From: Bythopirellula goksoeyrii
GTDB lineage: Bacteria; Planctomycetota; Planctomycetia; Pirellulales; Lacipirellulaceae
Assembly: GCF_008065115.1 (NCBI RefSeq)
Contig: NZ_CP042913.1
Location: forward strand, 842,338 to 906,337
Reading direction: 5' to 3'
Length of the DNA: 64,000 nucleotides
The notes under the pieces are model-generated. The model was not told the origin of the DNA and did not search any database. It saw only the letters and a program-made list of their open reading frames with translations. Below, piece after piece: positions 53,242 through 62,627 of the stretch; position 1 is the stretch's first letter; every line of letters begins with the position of its first letter. The position numbers were made by a program, and so were the translations under genes.

Positions 53242-55248
53242 CTAAGTTTGGCTGGCAACGAGTGACTCTTTCGTTTTTAGGTCATTCGACTGGGAATCCT
53301 TTTTGTCCTGGCGCTCCCGCCAAACTTGTTCGATCACTTCTGCACCGACCAGGCCATAGAGTCGAGGGCGCGGCGGAATCAGCGAAGTGTCGACGTCTTC
53401 GTAACTGAGCGTGGGCTCGCCGGATTTGTCGATGCTGGCGATCGTGGTCTTGAGCCACTTGCGATTCTTTTCCTCGAATTTGTCACACCACGCCTCGGCT
53501 TGGCGGCGATGCTCGGCAGGATCGGTGGCATCGATGCCGGGCATGTCGAAGGCCGGTTTGTAATGAGCGCCACGACATTCATCGCGGGCCAGGGCTCCCT
53601 TGAGAATCGCTTTGGCGACGGGGAACATATCGCGCACTGCCTTGGTGAAGACGACATTCTGATTCGTCCAGTTCCCTGTGTCCGAGAGCGAGCAATTTTC
53701 AACTCGCTCTGCTAGTTTATTCACCGTTTCGATGGCAGCGGTGAGCTGATCATTTCGCCGTACCACGGTGGCGGCTTTGGTCATCACGTCGCCCAGTTCT
53801 TGATGAATGACGTACGGATTTTCTCGGCCCCCTTCGCGCTTGAGCAGGTTCTCGTGCTCCAGTTGCTTAAGGGCACGTTGACCTCGCAAGAGACTGACAA
53901 ACTTTTCGTCAGTGGCAGACTCTTTGAGGGACTTGAACATGTTCGCAATACCTGGGGCAATGAACAGTCCGGTAAAGATGCAAGACAAGAGCGAGTTAGC
54001 ACCCAACCGATTCGCTCCATGATATTGGTAATCACACTCGCCGATAGCGTAGAGACCAGGGATATGTGTCTGGTGATTCCGAGGAGAACCCGGTTGGAGG
54101 CCACCTTCTGGAGTTCGTTCGTAGTCAGCCCATAGGCCCCCCATCGAGTAATGCACGGCGGGGAAAATCTTCATGGGGTACTCCCGCGGATCGACCCCCT
54201 GGAACTTCTCGTAGATGTGTAGGATGCCGCCGAGCTTGCGGTCCAACTCTTCGCGAGAAATGTGTGTCAGATCCAAGTACACACATTGCCGGTCGGCTTC
54301 CACACTGAGGCCGTCGTTAACGCAGACGTCGAAAATCTCTCGAGTGGCGATGTCGCGGGGGACCAGATTGCCGTATTCCGGGTATCGCTCTTCGAGGAAA
54401 TAGTACCGCTCGGCTTCGGGGATCTGCTTGGGATCACGAGGATCGTGTGGCTTGCGAGGAACCCAAACCCTGCCACCCTCGCCACGTGCCGATTCACTCA
54501 TCAAACGCAGCTTGTCGGCACCGGGAATGGCGGTCGGGTGGACCTGAATGAACTCGGCATTGGCATACTTTGCCCCGGCCTGGGCGGCACGGCTTACGGC
54601 GCTGCCGGTGCAAGCCATCGACATGGTGCTGCGACCAAAGATCAGTCCACATCCGCCGGTTGCCAGGACAACGGCATCGGCAGGGAAAGAGCGGATTTCC
54701 ATCGTCACAAGATTCTGCGCGACCACCCCTCTGCAACGCCCATCCTCGTCGATGACGGGACTTAGAAAGTCCCACCCTTCGTACATAGCGACGGAGCCTT
54801 CAGCATGCCAGCGACGTACCTGTTCGTCGAGGGCATAGAGCAGTTGTTGACCTGTCGTCGCACCGGCAAACGAGGTGCGTTTGAAGAGTGTTCCGCCGAA
54901 GCGGCGTTGATCGCGGAATCCTTCCGGGGTGCGGTTGAACGGAACGCCGAGTCGGTCCATCAGGTCGATAATTCGTGGTGCCCAATAGGCCATCTCCTTT
55001 ACCGGAGGCTGATGCTGGAGAAAATCGCCACCGTAGACAGTATCATCGAAGTGATGCCATTCGGTATCGCCTTGTTGCCGGGTAAGCTCGTTGACGCTAT
55101 TGATACCCCCTTGAGCGCAGACGCTATGCGAGCGCTTGACTGGCGTGAGACTGATGCAGTCAACAGCGATTCCCAACTCGGCCAATTTCATGGTGGCTGC
55201 CAACCCTGCCAGTCCACCACCTATTACGACAACTCTTTGTTTACTCAT
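53242..55248 (-). CDS. sdhA: Succinate dehydrogenase/fumarate reductase flavoprotein subunit
   Basis: 668 residues. FAD motif VVVIGGGLAGLAATMKLAEL at the start. The covalent-flavin His is in KRSHSVCAQGGIN near residue 43, followed by FDDTVYGGDFL. The active-site region is HPTAIPGADKLRLMSESARG with EGGRVW near 235, and the second FAD region is GANRLGANSLLSCIFTGL near 415. The C-terminal extension (about 640-668) is charged and not conserved. Oxidises succinate or reduces fumarate with SdhB and SdhC. Long overlapping frames on the other strand are shadows. Confidence 0.96.
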   Translation of the reverse strand: MSKQRVVVIGGGLAGLAATMKLAELGIAVDCISLTPVKRSHSVCAQGGINSVNELTRQQGDTEWHHFDDTVYGGDFLQHQPPVKEMAYWAPRIIDLMDRLGVPFNRTPEGFRDQRRFGGTLFKRTSFAGATTGQQLLYALDEQVRRWHAEGSVAMYEGWDFLSPVIDEDGRCRGVVAQNLVTMEIRSFPADAVVLATGGCGLIFGRSTMSMACTGSAVSRAAQAGAKYANAEFIQVHPTAIPGADKLRLMSESARGEGGRVWVPRKPHDPRDPKQIPEAERYYFLEERYPEYGNLVPRDIATREIFDVCVNDGLSVEADRQCVYLDLTHISREELDRKLGGILHIYEKFQGVDPREYPMKIFPAVHYSMGGLWADYERTPEGGLQPGSPRNHQTHIPGLYAIGECDYQYHGANRLGANSLLSCIFTGLFIAPGIANMFKSLKESATDEKFVSLLRGQRALKQLEHENLLKREGGRENPYVIHQELGDVMTKAATVVRRNDQLTAAIETVNKLAERVENCSLSDTGNWTNQNVVFTKAVRDMFPVAKAILKGALARDECRGAHYKPAFDMPGIDATDPAEHRRQAEAWCDKFEEKNRKWLKTTIASIDKSGEPTLSYEDVDTSLIPPRPRLYGLVGAEVIEQVWRERQDKKDSQSNDLKTKESLVASQT

Positions 55249-55281
55249 GCTCTTGTCTTTCGGAAATCACTAACTACCAAG

Positions 55282-55338
55282 AAGCCGCGACCGTTGGTCG
55301 CGGAACCGTCGTAGAGACGCGACCAACGGTCGCGGCTT
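55282..55338. repeat. Perfect 21-bp palindromic repeat, AGCCGCGACC type
   Basis: Arms 55,282-55,302 and 55,318-55,338 are exact reverse complements (AAGCCGCGACCGTTGGTCGC, then G) around a 15-base loop. It sits in the sdhC-sdhA spacer, 9 bp after the sdhC stop. Same family as 38,042-38,096. Confidence 0.88.
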
Positions 55339-55347
55339 TGTGTTTCG

Positions 55348-56160
55348 TCATTCGTTATTTTTTTCTTTTACTTCTGCCCGTTTGTGTTCGTTCGGCTCTA
55401 GCTCGCCCGATTCGATTTTGTGCTCGTACATTTTCTCTTCGACTTCACGGGCTTCGATCAATTTCTCGCCTGAGCCCTCTGCCCGCATGCCGAACAGGGC
55501 ACTCACACCCACGATCGCCAACAGTACGCCGAACACGCTGCAAACAACGGATGCGCGATGTTGTGCTTTGGGGCTGACCCAGGCTCCCCAGGTGATGCCC
55601 ATGGTCCAAATGCCGTTGGCCAAGTGGAACACGCATGCCAGGATCCCGATCAGATAGATCGCGACCATTACATAGTTCTGGAGTGCAAGACCAGCGGAAG
55701 ACGCGGCGTTGTAAGGATGAAATTCTGCACCCCCGAGAGGCTTCACTACTTTTTCAAGCCAAGTATCTTCATGGATCCAACCGTGCATGTGAAACACATG
55801 GATGGCGATGAACACAAAGGCGATCATGCCCGTGACTCGTTGCAGGGTATACCGCCGATTGGCGGCATAGGGGTAGTTGCCCGTGTTGGGGATTCCTCCC
55901 ATGACGATCGCAACACCAATGATCGCATGAAACAGAATGGGAATGAATATGAAGGTCCATTCCACGAAGGGGAGCAGCGAACCGAGGCTGTGGATCTGGT
56001 AGACATTCTTCTGAAACGTGGCGGGGCTCTCCAGCACGCTGGCATTGACCAGCAGATGGACGACCATATACGCGCCCACGGGAATCAGTCCCGAAAGCGA
56101 GTGCAGTCGGCGAATCAGAAACTCATGACGTGCCAAAAACGAGGGAGGCGAATCTTCCAC
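55348..56160 (-). CDS. sdhC: Succinate dehydrogenase cytochrome b558 subunit
   Basis: 270 residues with the GTG at 56,160, chosen because AGAAGGAAG lies 8 bp before it and homology begins at FLARHEFLIRRLHSLSGLIP; the open frame to 56,331 adds 57 unlikely residues. Five membrane helices carry the Bacillus-type haem b ligands: His in RRLHSLSG, VHLLVNAS, ILFHAIIGVAIVMGG, IHVFHMHGWIH and VFHLANGIWTMGI. The C-terminal tail is long, charged and cytoplasmic. It anchors SdhA and SdhB and exchanges electrons with menaquinone. First gene of the operon. Confidence 0.92.
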   Translation of the reverse strand: MEDSPPSFLARHEFLIRRLHSLSGLIPVGAYMVVHLLVNASVLESPATFQKNVYQIHSLGSLLPFVEWTFIFIPILFHAIIGVAIVMGGIPNTGNYPYAANRRYTLQRVTGMIAFVFIAIHVFHMHGWIHEDTWLEKVVKPLGGAEFHPYNAASSAGLALQNYVMVAIYLIGILACVFHLANGIWTMGITWGAWVSPKAQHRASVVCSVFGVLLAIVGVSALFGMRAEGSGEKLIEAREVEEKMYEHKIESGELEPNEHKRAEVKEKNNE

Positions 56161-56377
56161 GCGAGTACTTCCTTCTGCGCGAAACCTGACGAAATCAAGA
56201 CGGCGAGTCACGGAAACTCGCACCGGGAAGTCCAGTATAGAATAGCTCGGCTGAGTGACAAGCCGGGCGGAGGAACTTAATATTCCCACCCCAGGCCTCG
56301 GATAGAACACAGAAACAAAAACAGCCCGCAAGAATTGACTTGCGGGCTGCTGAATTTTCAGATGTCACAAACAGAAT

Positions 56378-56701
56378 TTAGACGAAGGATTCTTCATCTT
56401 CTTCGTGGTCGTGGTCTTCCTCGGCATCGCCGTCACCACATTTGCCACAATGGACAAACGACTCCTCGTCGTCGCCTTCGTGCTCGTGATCGTCTTCAGC
56501 GTCGCCATCACCGCACTTGCCACAGTGGACGAACGACTCTTCGTCGTCGCCTTCATGCTCGTGATCGTCTTCGGCATCACCGTCGCCGCACTTGCCACAG
56601 TGAGCGAAGCTATCGGAATCGAGCAGATTTAGATCTGTTCGATCAGACATTACCGCTGCGGCCAGGAAGCCGAAGCACAACATTGCCAAGATTTTACTCA
56701 T
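56378..56701 (-). CDS. Small exported protein with three Cys/His/acidic tandem repeats
   Basis: 107 residues. A signal peptide (ILAMLCFGFLAAAVMS) is followed from residue 34 by two 25-residue units, HCGKCGDGDAEDDHEHEGDD followed by EESFV, and a 24-residue variant. Each unit has a CGKCG pair, a D/E-rich stretch and an HxH or DHDHE motif, six cysteines in the repeats overall. The layout suggests metal binding outside the cytoplasm. The GKCG motif recalls EGKCG-repeat peptides (HvfA/bufferin type) modified by DUF692/MNIO enzymes, but no such enzyme is nearby. No family is firmly recognised. Confidence 0.78.
   Translation of the reverse strand: MSKILAMLCFGFLAAAVMSDRTDLNLLDSDSFAHCGKCGDGDAEDDHEHEGDDEESFVHCGKCGDGDAEDDHEHEGDDEESFVHCGKCGDGDAEEDHDHEEDEESFV
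56381..56602 (-). repeat. 75-bp tandem repeats coding for the CGKCG units
   Basis: Three in-frame copies, the last 72 bp long. Copies differ mainly at third codon positions, which suggests selection on the protein after duplication. Confidence 0.85.
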
Positions 56702-56876
56702 GCTCTTATTCTCCGTTTGATATTGGGCGAGGGAACCAGTTAAAAAGAGTCGGTTTGCGACTGAACGAGTCGCCTCATTCTAACAGTCACTCAAAGCTGA
56801 GGTAAGTGTTGCAGCGTAAACTCCCCCCAAATTGAGACGGAATTCAGGGGTTAATCTTACCGCAATAATCCAGTTA

Positions 56877-58043
56877 TTAGCAGTTTTGAAGACCTGCGCG
56901 TAGAGCAAGAGCGGCTTCGACAGCAGCTGGGGACTTGTCTGCCAGCACCGTTAGATGCCCCATTTTGCGCCCTTTCTTGGCCTCGGCTTTGCCGTAGAGA
57001 TGCAAGTGAGCCTGGGGAGTTTTCAGCACGGAGTGCCAATTTGGCACTCCTGAAGACCAAAGATCACCCAAGAGATTTGTCATCGCCGCCGGACATCTTG
57101 CTTGCATCGAACCCAACGGCAGGCCACAAACAGCACGTACTTGCTGTTCAAATTGGGACGTTTCACAGGCCTCGATGGTCAGGTGCCCCGAGTTGTGTGG
57201 GCGGGGGGCAATCTCGTTTACCAACAGTTGCCCTGAACTCGTGAGAAACAGCTCCACACACGCGATCCCTACCAGTTCCAATTGCTCGGCAACTTTCCTG
57301 GCAATCTCCTCCGCAGCCTCTGCTACTTCGGCCAATGCCGGGGCGGGATAGTAGGACAGGTCTAGGATGTGGTTCACATGGTCGTTGGCGATGGGACCAC
57401 AGATCGTGATCTCACCAGATACCGACCTCGCCACGAGCATCGACAATTCCTGTTGGAAATCAACCCAACCTTCAAGTACCGCTGGTTGCTGGCCGACGGC
57501 ATCCCAGGCCGTGGCTAATTCACCGGGTTCCCGAATGAGGTATTGCCCTTTGCCGTCGTAGCCTGCGTGAACTGTCTTAAGAACCGCGGGGAGGCCGAGA
57601 GTCTTAATCGCCGATTCAAGTTGCTCAGGGCTATTCACTGCTTCAAATGGCGCACAGGGAATACCGGCGTCGGTTAGAAACCGTTTCTCACGAAGTCGAT
57701 GCTGGGAAATATGCAATACATCCAACGAGGGCCGGACGGGAACAAACTTTTGTACCGTCTCGACCGCGACCGTGGGAATATTCTCAAACTCTAATGTTAC
57801 TACGGCGACGGATTGCGCAAACGCTTCAAGTGCCGCTATGTCGTCATACTCGGCGACGGTTTCGCGATGAGCAACCTGACCAGTCGGGCTGTCTGGCCGA
57901 GGAGAAAAAACGTGGACGTGGTAACCAAGTTGCCCCGCGGCAATGGCAAACATCCGACCCAATTGACCACTGCCCAGAACCCCCAACGGAGATCCGGGTA
58001 GGATTGGAGACGTATCGTGCTTGATCGAAGAGTTAGCCATCAT
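56877..58043 (-). CDS. purK: N5-carboxyaminoimidazole ribonucleotide synthase
   Basis: 388 residues. ATP-grasp enzyme of purine synthesis: PLGVLGSGQLGRMFAIAAGQ at the N-terminus, TLEFENIPT near residue 85, KTVHAGYDGKGQ near 155 and EIAPRPHNSGHLTIEAC near 270. Converts AIR, ATP and bicarbonate to N5-CAIR in the cytoplasm. It follows purE by 44 bp in the same direction, the usual purEK pair. Overlap-free; ATG at 58,043 or 58,040. Confidence 0.95.
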   Translation of the reverse strand: MMANSSIKHDTSPILPGSPLGVLGSGQLGRMFAIAAGQLGYHVHVFSPRPDSPTGQVAHRETVAEYDDIAALEAFAQSVAVVTLEFENIPTVAVETVQKFVPVRPSLDVLHISQHRLREKRFLTDAGIPCAPFEAVNSPEQLESAIKTLGLPAVLKTVHAGYDGKGQYLIREPGELATAWDAVGQQPAVLEGWVDFQQELSMLVARSVSGEITICGPIANDHVNHILDLSYYPAPALAEVAEAAEEIARKVAEQLELVGIACVELFLTSSGQLLVNEIAPRPHNSGHLTIEACETSQFEQQVRAVCGLPLGSMQARCPAAMTNLLGDLWSSGVPNWHSVLKTPQAHLHLYGKAEAKKGRKMGHLTVLADKSPAAVEAALALRAGLQNC

Positions 58044-58087
58044 GGCAACTAGGATAGCGGGCCCTCTTCAATCAAGAAAGCTGTCAA

Positions 58088-58582
58088 TCAGGGAAGTTTG
58101 TCTTGGCGAACAAGATCAGTGAGTCCCTGATGGAATTTGTGCAGTTCCTGGCGCAATTCGGGACGACTTCCCGCAAGAATCCGCACGGCCAGCAAACCAG
58201 CGTTCTTGGCCCCAGCCGTCCCGATCGCCAAGGTCCCGACCGGTACCCCACCCGGCATTTGCACAATCGACAGGAGTGAATCTATTCCTTGGAGTGCGCG
58301 ACTCTCGACGGGTACACCCAAGACTGGCAACACCGTGAGTCCAGCAACCATCCCTGGCAAGTGGGCGGCGCCACCAGCACCAGCAATAATCACTTCCAGG
58401 CCACGCTCCTCGGCCGTCTTGGCGTATTCCACCATCCACTCGGGAGTACGATGGGCGGAGACAATTTCGCATTCATGCGGAACGCTGAAATCGTTAAGCA
58501 CCTCGGCAGCGGCGCGCATGGTTTCCCAATCGCTACGGCTTCCCATGATAACGCCAACAAGTGGGGTGGGGGTCTCGGACAT
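58088..58582 (-). CDS. purE: N5-carboxyaminoimidazole ribonucleotide mutase
   Basis: 164 residues, class I Pur[15 protein letters not shown] at the start, [16 protein letters not shown] near residue 38, [16 protein letters not shown] near 68 and the late [20 protein letters not shown]. Converts N5-CAIR to CAIR directly after PurK in purine synthesis. First of the purEK pair; octameric in the family. Confidence 0.96.
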   Translation of the reverse strand: MSETPTPLVGVIMGSRSDWETMRAAAEVLNDFSVPHECEIVSAHRTPEWMVEYAKTAEERGLEVIIAGAGGAAHLPGMVAGLTVLPVLGVPVESRALQGIDSLLSIVQMPGGVPVGTLAIGTAGAKNAGLLAVRILAGSRPELRQELHKFHQGLTDLVRQDKLP

Positions 58583-58699
58583 AGAGATCGTTTCTTGAGT
58601 TTAGTTTTAGGGTTTTTAGCTCCGCTTCATCTTCGGCAGAGAAAATAGGATTGTCAACGCAGGTCGGACTGGTCGCTTAAGAGACCAGTCCAAAGGTCG

Positions 58700-59923
58700 T
58701 CATTCCCGAGGGCGGATTTTGCTGCCGTCGGCAACTTCGTCGCCGGGATGGACGATAACGGCATCGCCTGATGAGAGGCCTTTGAGGATTTCTGCTTCAA
58801 GGCCGTTTTCTAAGCCAACATCTACAATCTGTTCGCGGGCGACTCCGTCCACAGCACGAAACACGGCCCAATCATCTCCTACACGAAACAGTGCGCTGGT
58901 GGGAACTTTCAACACGTCGTCCGCTTCAGCCACCACGATACGGGCCTCGACTCGAAATCCGTCACCCAGTTCCGTGCGGTCCTGAGGGGGATCGACCAGA
59001 CTGACTATCACGTTCACTCGCTGTTCTTCGACGCCGAGAGTGGAAATCTTGGTGAAGGCCGAGGGTTCAACTATTTTGACCCGGCCTTGCAAGATTCGAT
59101 CACCACCCCAGTGTTCGAGCAAGGTGAGAGTACCAGGCTCTATTTTTACTGCGTCGCGTGAGAGCACATCGATCTCGACTTCCAGGTCTGTTGGATCTCC
59201 AACCTCTAACAGGGGTGTGCCGGCGTTTACGACGGCGCTACTTTGCTGAAACACTCGCAGCACCCGACCGTCGATTGGCGAACGAATCGGAAAGTTCCAA
59301 CCATTGTTCTCCGCCAAGGGGGGATTCTCTGAAGGTGGACGTGATCGGATCAGGGCCGCCCGCGCCTGATCGAGTTCAAATCGGGCGATCTCCTTGTTTT
59401 GTAACGCCGTGCGCAAGAGCGCCTTCTGAGTCCGTGACGCTAGCAGGCGGCTCTCTACCTCACTCTCCGATACTGCCGAAGGACTATTAGATCGGGCATC
59501 TTGCACACGCTTAAGTTCACTGTCGGCGTATTGTTGATTGGCGGTGACCTCCTCGAGCATCGGCTCCATTTTCTCAAGTGTCGCTTCGGCGGCTTTCACG
59601 CGAGCCTCTGCCTGGGCAACTGTACGAGCATCCAAGAGTTCAGGGTCGCGGGGTTCAATGTTGGCGAGCAAGGTATCTCCGGCACGGACTTCGTCACCGG
59701 GGTCCATATCGATCCGTAGTACCCGCCCTGCTAGGGGAGCCGAGACCACATACTTTTCGCGAATGCGAGTCTTGCCATCCTGATCCACGGTCACGCGAAT
59801 TGCGCCTCGTTCTGCCTGTGCCAGATCAACTTCCACAGGTTCGGGTATCAAGCCATAGGCAATCGCAGCCAAGACGGCCAGACCGAATGCGTAGAGCAGG
59901 AATTTTCTGAATTTCGATCGCAT
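58700..59923 (-). CDS. HlyD-type periplasmic adaptor (membrane fusion) protein
   Basis: 407 residues. An N-terminal membrane anchor (LLYAFGLAVLAAIAYGLI) is followed by a lipoyl half (RIDMDPGDEVRAGDTLLANI), a helical hairpin with heptads (residues about 105-205), the second lipoyl half (NFPIRSPIDGRVLRVFQQSS) and a beta-barrel ending GDDWAVFRAVDG. Typical of RND/ABC efflux adaptors. It is transcribed after the FtsX-type permease gene at 60,041, so it should form an ABC exporter with it. No ATPase gene is next to them. Confidence 0.88.
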   Translation of the reverse strand: MRSKFRKFLLYAFGLAVLAAIAYGLIPEPVEVDLAQAERGAIRVTVDQDGKTRIREKYVVSAPLAGRVLRIDMDPGDEVRAGDTLLANIEPRDPELLDARTVAQAEARVKAAEATLEKMEPMLEEVTANQQYADSELKRVQDARSNSPSAVSESEVESRLLASRTQKALLRTALQNKEIARFELDQARAALIRSRPPSENPPLAENNGWNFPIRSPIDGRVLRVFQQSSAVVNAGTPLLEVGDPTDLEVEIDVLSRDAVKIEPGTLTLLEHWGGDRILQGRVKIVEPSAFTKISTLGVEEQRVNVIVSLVDPPQDRTELGDGFRVEARIVVAEADDVLKVPTSALFRVGDDWAVFRAVDGVAREQIVDVGLENGLEAEILKGLSSGDAVIVHPGDEVADGSKIRPRE

Positions 59924-59947
59924 AAGTTTTGCAGGAAGAAATTAGAC

Positions 59948-60030
59948 GCGGACAAACACGGATTTAACGGATCGTCGCGGATCAAAGCGATCTGCGAAAA
60001 TCCGCTTAATCAGCGTTCATCCGTGTTCCA
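59948..60030. repeat. Imperfect palindrome, CACGGAT type, between permease and adaptor genes
   Basis: CGGACAAACACGGATTTAAC near 59,950 faces TTAATCAGCGTTCATCCGTG near 60,010, and an inner GATC-rich stem lies between. Pairing is partial. Similar sequence type to 53,139-53,229. Confidence 0.5.
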
Positions 60031-60040
60031 TTTCTTACAA

Positions 60041-62413
60041 TTACTCTCGTGATTTTAGTACGGCGATTAAATCCAACTCGTCCAGTCTGCGACGAACCAA
60101 TAGGCCCGATATTACCGAAGCGAGTATCACCACTCCTGCAGCCAACCCATAAGTGGTGCGTTCAATGACCAAAGGGAAGCGGAACAGTTCCAAGTCTAAT
60201 AGGGCAACCACTCCACCGGCAATTTTGTATCCGATCCACAAGCCAAGCGGTACCGCCAACAGGGTGATGATCGCTAGTTCCCCCAGGAGGATGCCAGAAA
60301 TCTCGCCCCGCGTGAAGCCGATTACACGCAGCGTGGCCAGTTCTCGGCTTCTCTCTGAGAGTGAAATTCGGGCGCTATTGTACACCACCCCGATAGCAAT
60401 CACACAGGCGAAAAATAGATTGATCGCCTTCATGGTCATCAAATTCTCGGCGACCGTTTTTTGGAAACTCTCGATGGCATGCTCTTTCATTGTCACTCCC
60501 GCGATTGCTGGGACAGTCTTCAATTCGCGAAACAATTGATCCTCGTACCGGGCATCGACGATCATGTTTGCCCCTGTGATGACAGGTCCCTCACGTAGTA
60601 ATCGATGCAGAGCATCAATATTCATGTAGGCTGACACTCCCGAAAAGTCCTGCAGCGATCCGACTACCGGTATGTCTTTGACGGGTCGCTTCCCCTCGAG
60701 TACTTCTACCTGAACCATGTCCCCTACTTTGATGTTGAGGATGTCTCCGAGCTTTCTGGAAATGACCAATCCATCCGGTGGAAGCGAAATCTGGTTGCCA
60801 TCGATGTCGATCAAACCAAACAAAGTGCCATTGGCTGGCAAGCCTTGAATACTGACACGGCGACTTCTAGGACCAGCCCGAAACCGAGTCGAGGCGCCGC
60901 GAGTCGGTTCACTGTGAATGACCCCCGGCATGCTCGCAATTTCATAGAGCGCATTGCTTGATACCGGTTCGATGGTGACGACCGACATGTCATATTTTTG
61001 AACTCGATTGAATTGGGCCTCCATTACATAGTCGACCGAGTCTTCCATGAAATTGCCCAGCACGATGATCGCCACCGCCAATGAAATCGCAAACACTGAT
61101 AAACCCGTCTTCACGGGATGACGCTCCAACTGGCGAAGGATCATCCGCATCACTGGAGGCAGGAGATGCCCTAGATTCAACCGTTCGAGAATAGTGGGCT
61201 TGAAACTGGTGGGTGGCTCAGGCCGCATTGCTTCGGCTGGTGGCAGGGACACCGCCTTGCGGATGGAACTCCAGGCACCCAGGACCGAGGCTACAACGCT
61301 AACCAGTGCCGCGGTGAGCGCAACGCCGTAGGTCAAGTGGTAAGTGAACTCGGGAAAGTGAAACAACTTGGCATACATACCGGTTACCACCTGGCCAAAC
61401 CATGCCCCGCAAGGAATCCCGAAAGCCAGTCCACCTCCCACGATTAGCAGCACGATCTTCATGTAGTGCCAACCGACTTCCAGGTTGTTGTAGCCGAAAG
61501 CCTTGAGTGCAGCAATTTGTTCTCGCTGGAGGTTGATCGTGCGGGTGAGCACCACATTCAAGAGAAATGCTGCCACTCCTAAAAACACCGTGGGCATGAT
61601 CAGGCCCATCTGGCGGTTCTGTTCGATCTCATTGTCGAGAAACATGTGCGAGGGCTGATCCTTGCGACCATATGAGCCTAGCCCGCCATAAGGTTTGATC
61701 AACTCATCGAGCCGGAACAGAACTTCGGGCAATGATGCCCCGCGCATGAGCGAAATCGTTACGTCATTAAAAGCCCCTTCCAAGTTGTACGCCGTAGAGA
61801 GTGCTTCGTGATTCATCCACAGCACACCAAAGTGTTTGTTGTCGGGCAGGATATCGCCCGGCTTGATCTCGTAGATATACTCCGGCGAGAGCACGATGCC
61901 GACGATGCGAAGTTTCTTCAAGCGGCCGTTGATGACGGCTGAGATCGAGTCCCCCACCTCCAGGAGATTCGCATCGGCGAACGCTTCACTCGCCAGAATC
62001 TGGTCATCCCGACCAGGGGTAAGCATGCTGCCCCGCCGCAAGTAAAGCTGGTTCAGTAGTGATTCGCGAGTATCGGGGACCGAGATAATGCGACCAGTCG
62101 CTGGTTCAGAAAGCCCGGGGACCGAGAGATTCACTCCCACCACGATCCGCGTTTCAACTCGCGCAACGCCAGGAATCTCGGCAATGCGATCTCGCAGGGC
62201 GTCGGGCGCCCGCTTGAGCGAAGCAAAAACCTCGGCAAAATGGAATCGCTGGTAGTACGTAACTTGCGTCAGTTCCAGCGAGTGCAGCATACTGCGCGAG
62301 AGAGTAAAGAGCGCTACACCGCAACCGATCACCAGCGCAATCGCCACGGCTTGGCCTTTCATGTGCCAGAGATCTCGAAGCGCCTTACGGTCGAGTGCGG
62401 TAATGACGGCCAT
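60041..62413 (-). CDS. ABC transporter permease with two FtsX/MacB-type domains
   Basis: 790 residues. The N-terminal helix (VAIALVIGCGVALFTLSRSM) is followed by a large periplasmic part, then three helices (IMPTVFLGVAAFLLNVVLTR, ILLIVGGGLAFGIPCGAWFG, VALTAALVSVVASVLGAWSS). A second unit starts near residue 435 (GLSVFAISLAVAIIVLGNF) and ends with three more helices and ATLRVIGFTRGEISGILLGE. FtsX domains occur in lipoprotein, macrolide or lipid exporters driven by an ATPase. The adaptor gene follows by 117 bp. The ATPase must be encoded elsewhere. Confidence 0.88.
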   Translation of the reverse strand: MAVITALDRKALRDLWHMKGQAVAIALVIGCGVALFTLSRSMLHSLELTQVTYYQRFHFAEVFASLKRAPDALRDRIAEIPGVARVETRIVVGVNLSVPGLSEPATGRIISVPDTRESLLNQLYLRRGSMLTPGRDDQILASEAFADANLLEVGDSISAVINGRLKKLRIVGIVLSPEYIYEIKPGDILPDNKHFGVLWMNHEALSTAYNLEGAFNDVTISLMRGASLPEVLFRLDELIKPYGGLGSYGRKDQPSHMFLDNEIEQNRQMGLIMPTVFLGVAAFLLNVVLTRTINLQREQIAALKAFGYNNLEVGWHYMKIVLLIVGGGLAFGIPCGAWFGQVVTGMYAKLFHFPEFTYHLTYGVALTAALVSVVASVLGAWSSIRKAVSLPPAEAMRPEPPTSFKPTILERLNLGHLLPPVMRMILRQLERHPVKTGLSVFAISLAVAIIVLGNFMEDSVDYVMEAQFNRVQKYDMSVVTIEPVSSNALYEIASMPGVIHSEPTRGASTRFRAGPRSRRVSIQGLPANGTLFGLIDIDGNQISLPPDGLVISRKLGDILNIKVGDMVQVEVLEGKRPVKDIPVVGSLQDFSGVSAYMNIDALHRLLREGPVITGANMIVDARYEDQLFRELKTVPAIAGVTMKEHAIESFQKTVAENLMTMKAINLFFACVIAIGVVYNSARISLSERSRELATLRVIGFTRGEISGILLGELAIITLLAVPLGLWIGYKIAGGVVALLDLELFRFPLVIERTTYGLAAGVVILASVISGLLVRRRLDELDLIAVLKSRE

Positions 62414-62506
62414 GGGTTTAGTATAGCCGATACGGCTCAGCGTGATGATAAGTAGGCTATGCAGTGCCCACCCTACTCACTTCTCATAAAGTCCGAATAC
62501 AAAAAA

Positions 62507-62571
62507 AGCCACAGAGAACACCGAGACTCCAATGCCTTCCACACTCTGAATGCTCTGTGTTCTCTGTGGCT
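62507..62571. repeat. Palindromic repeat, AGCCACAGAGAACAC type
   Basis: Arms 62,507-62,525 and 62,553-62,571 pair in 18 of 19 positions around a 27-base loop. It lies between the channel gene and the permease gene and is preceded by seven A residues, so on the minus strand it is also a good terminator candidate for the channel gene. Confidence 0.8.
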
Positions 62572-62627
62572 AGAGAGCAATTGACTAGGAATATCGCTTG
62601 TCAGGCGCCACAAGAGGATAGGTATTC

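Noticed and set aside
56378-56630. CRISPR-like array at the 75-bp repeats
   Set aside because: The repeats are contiguous, have no spacers and are in frame inside a coding sequence.
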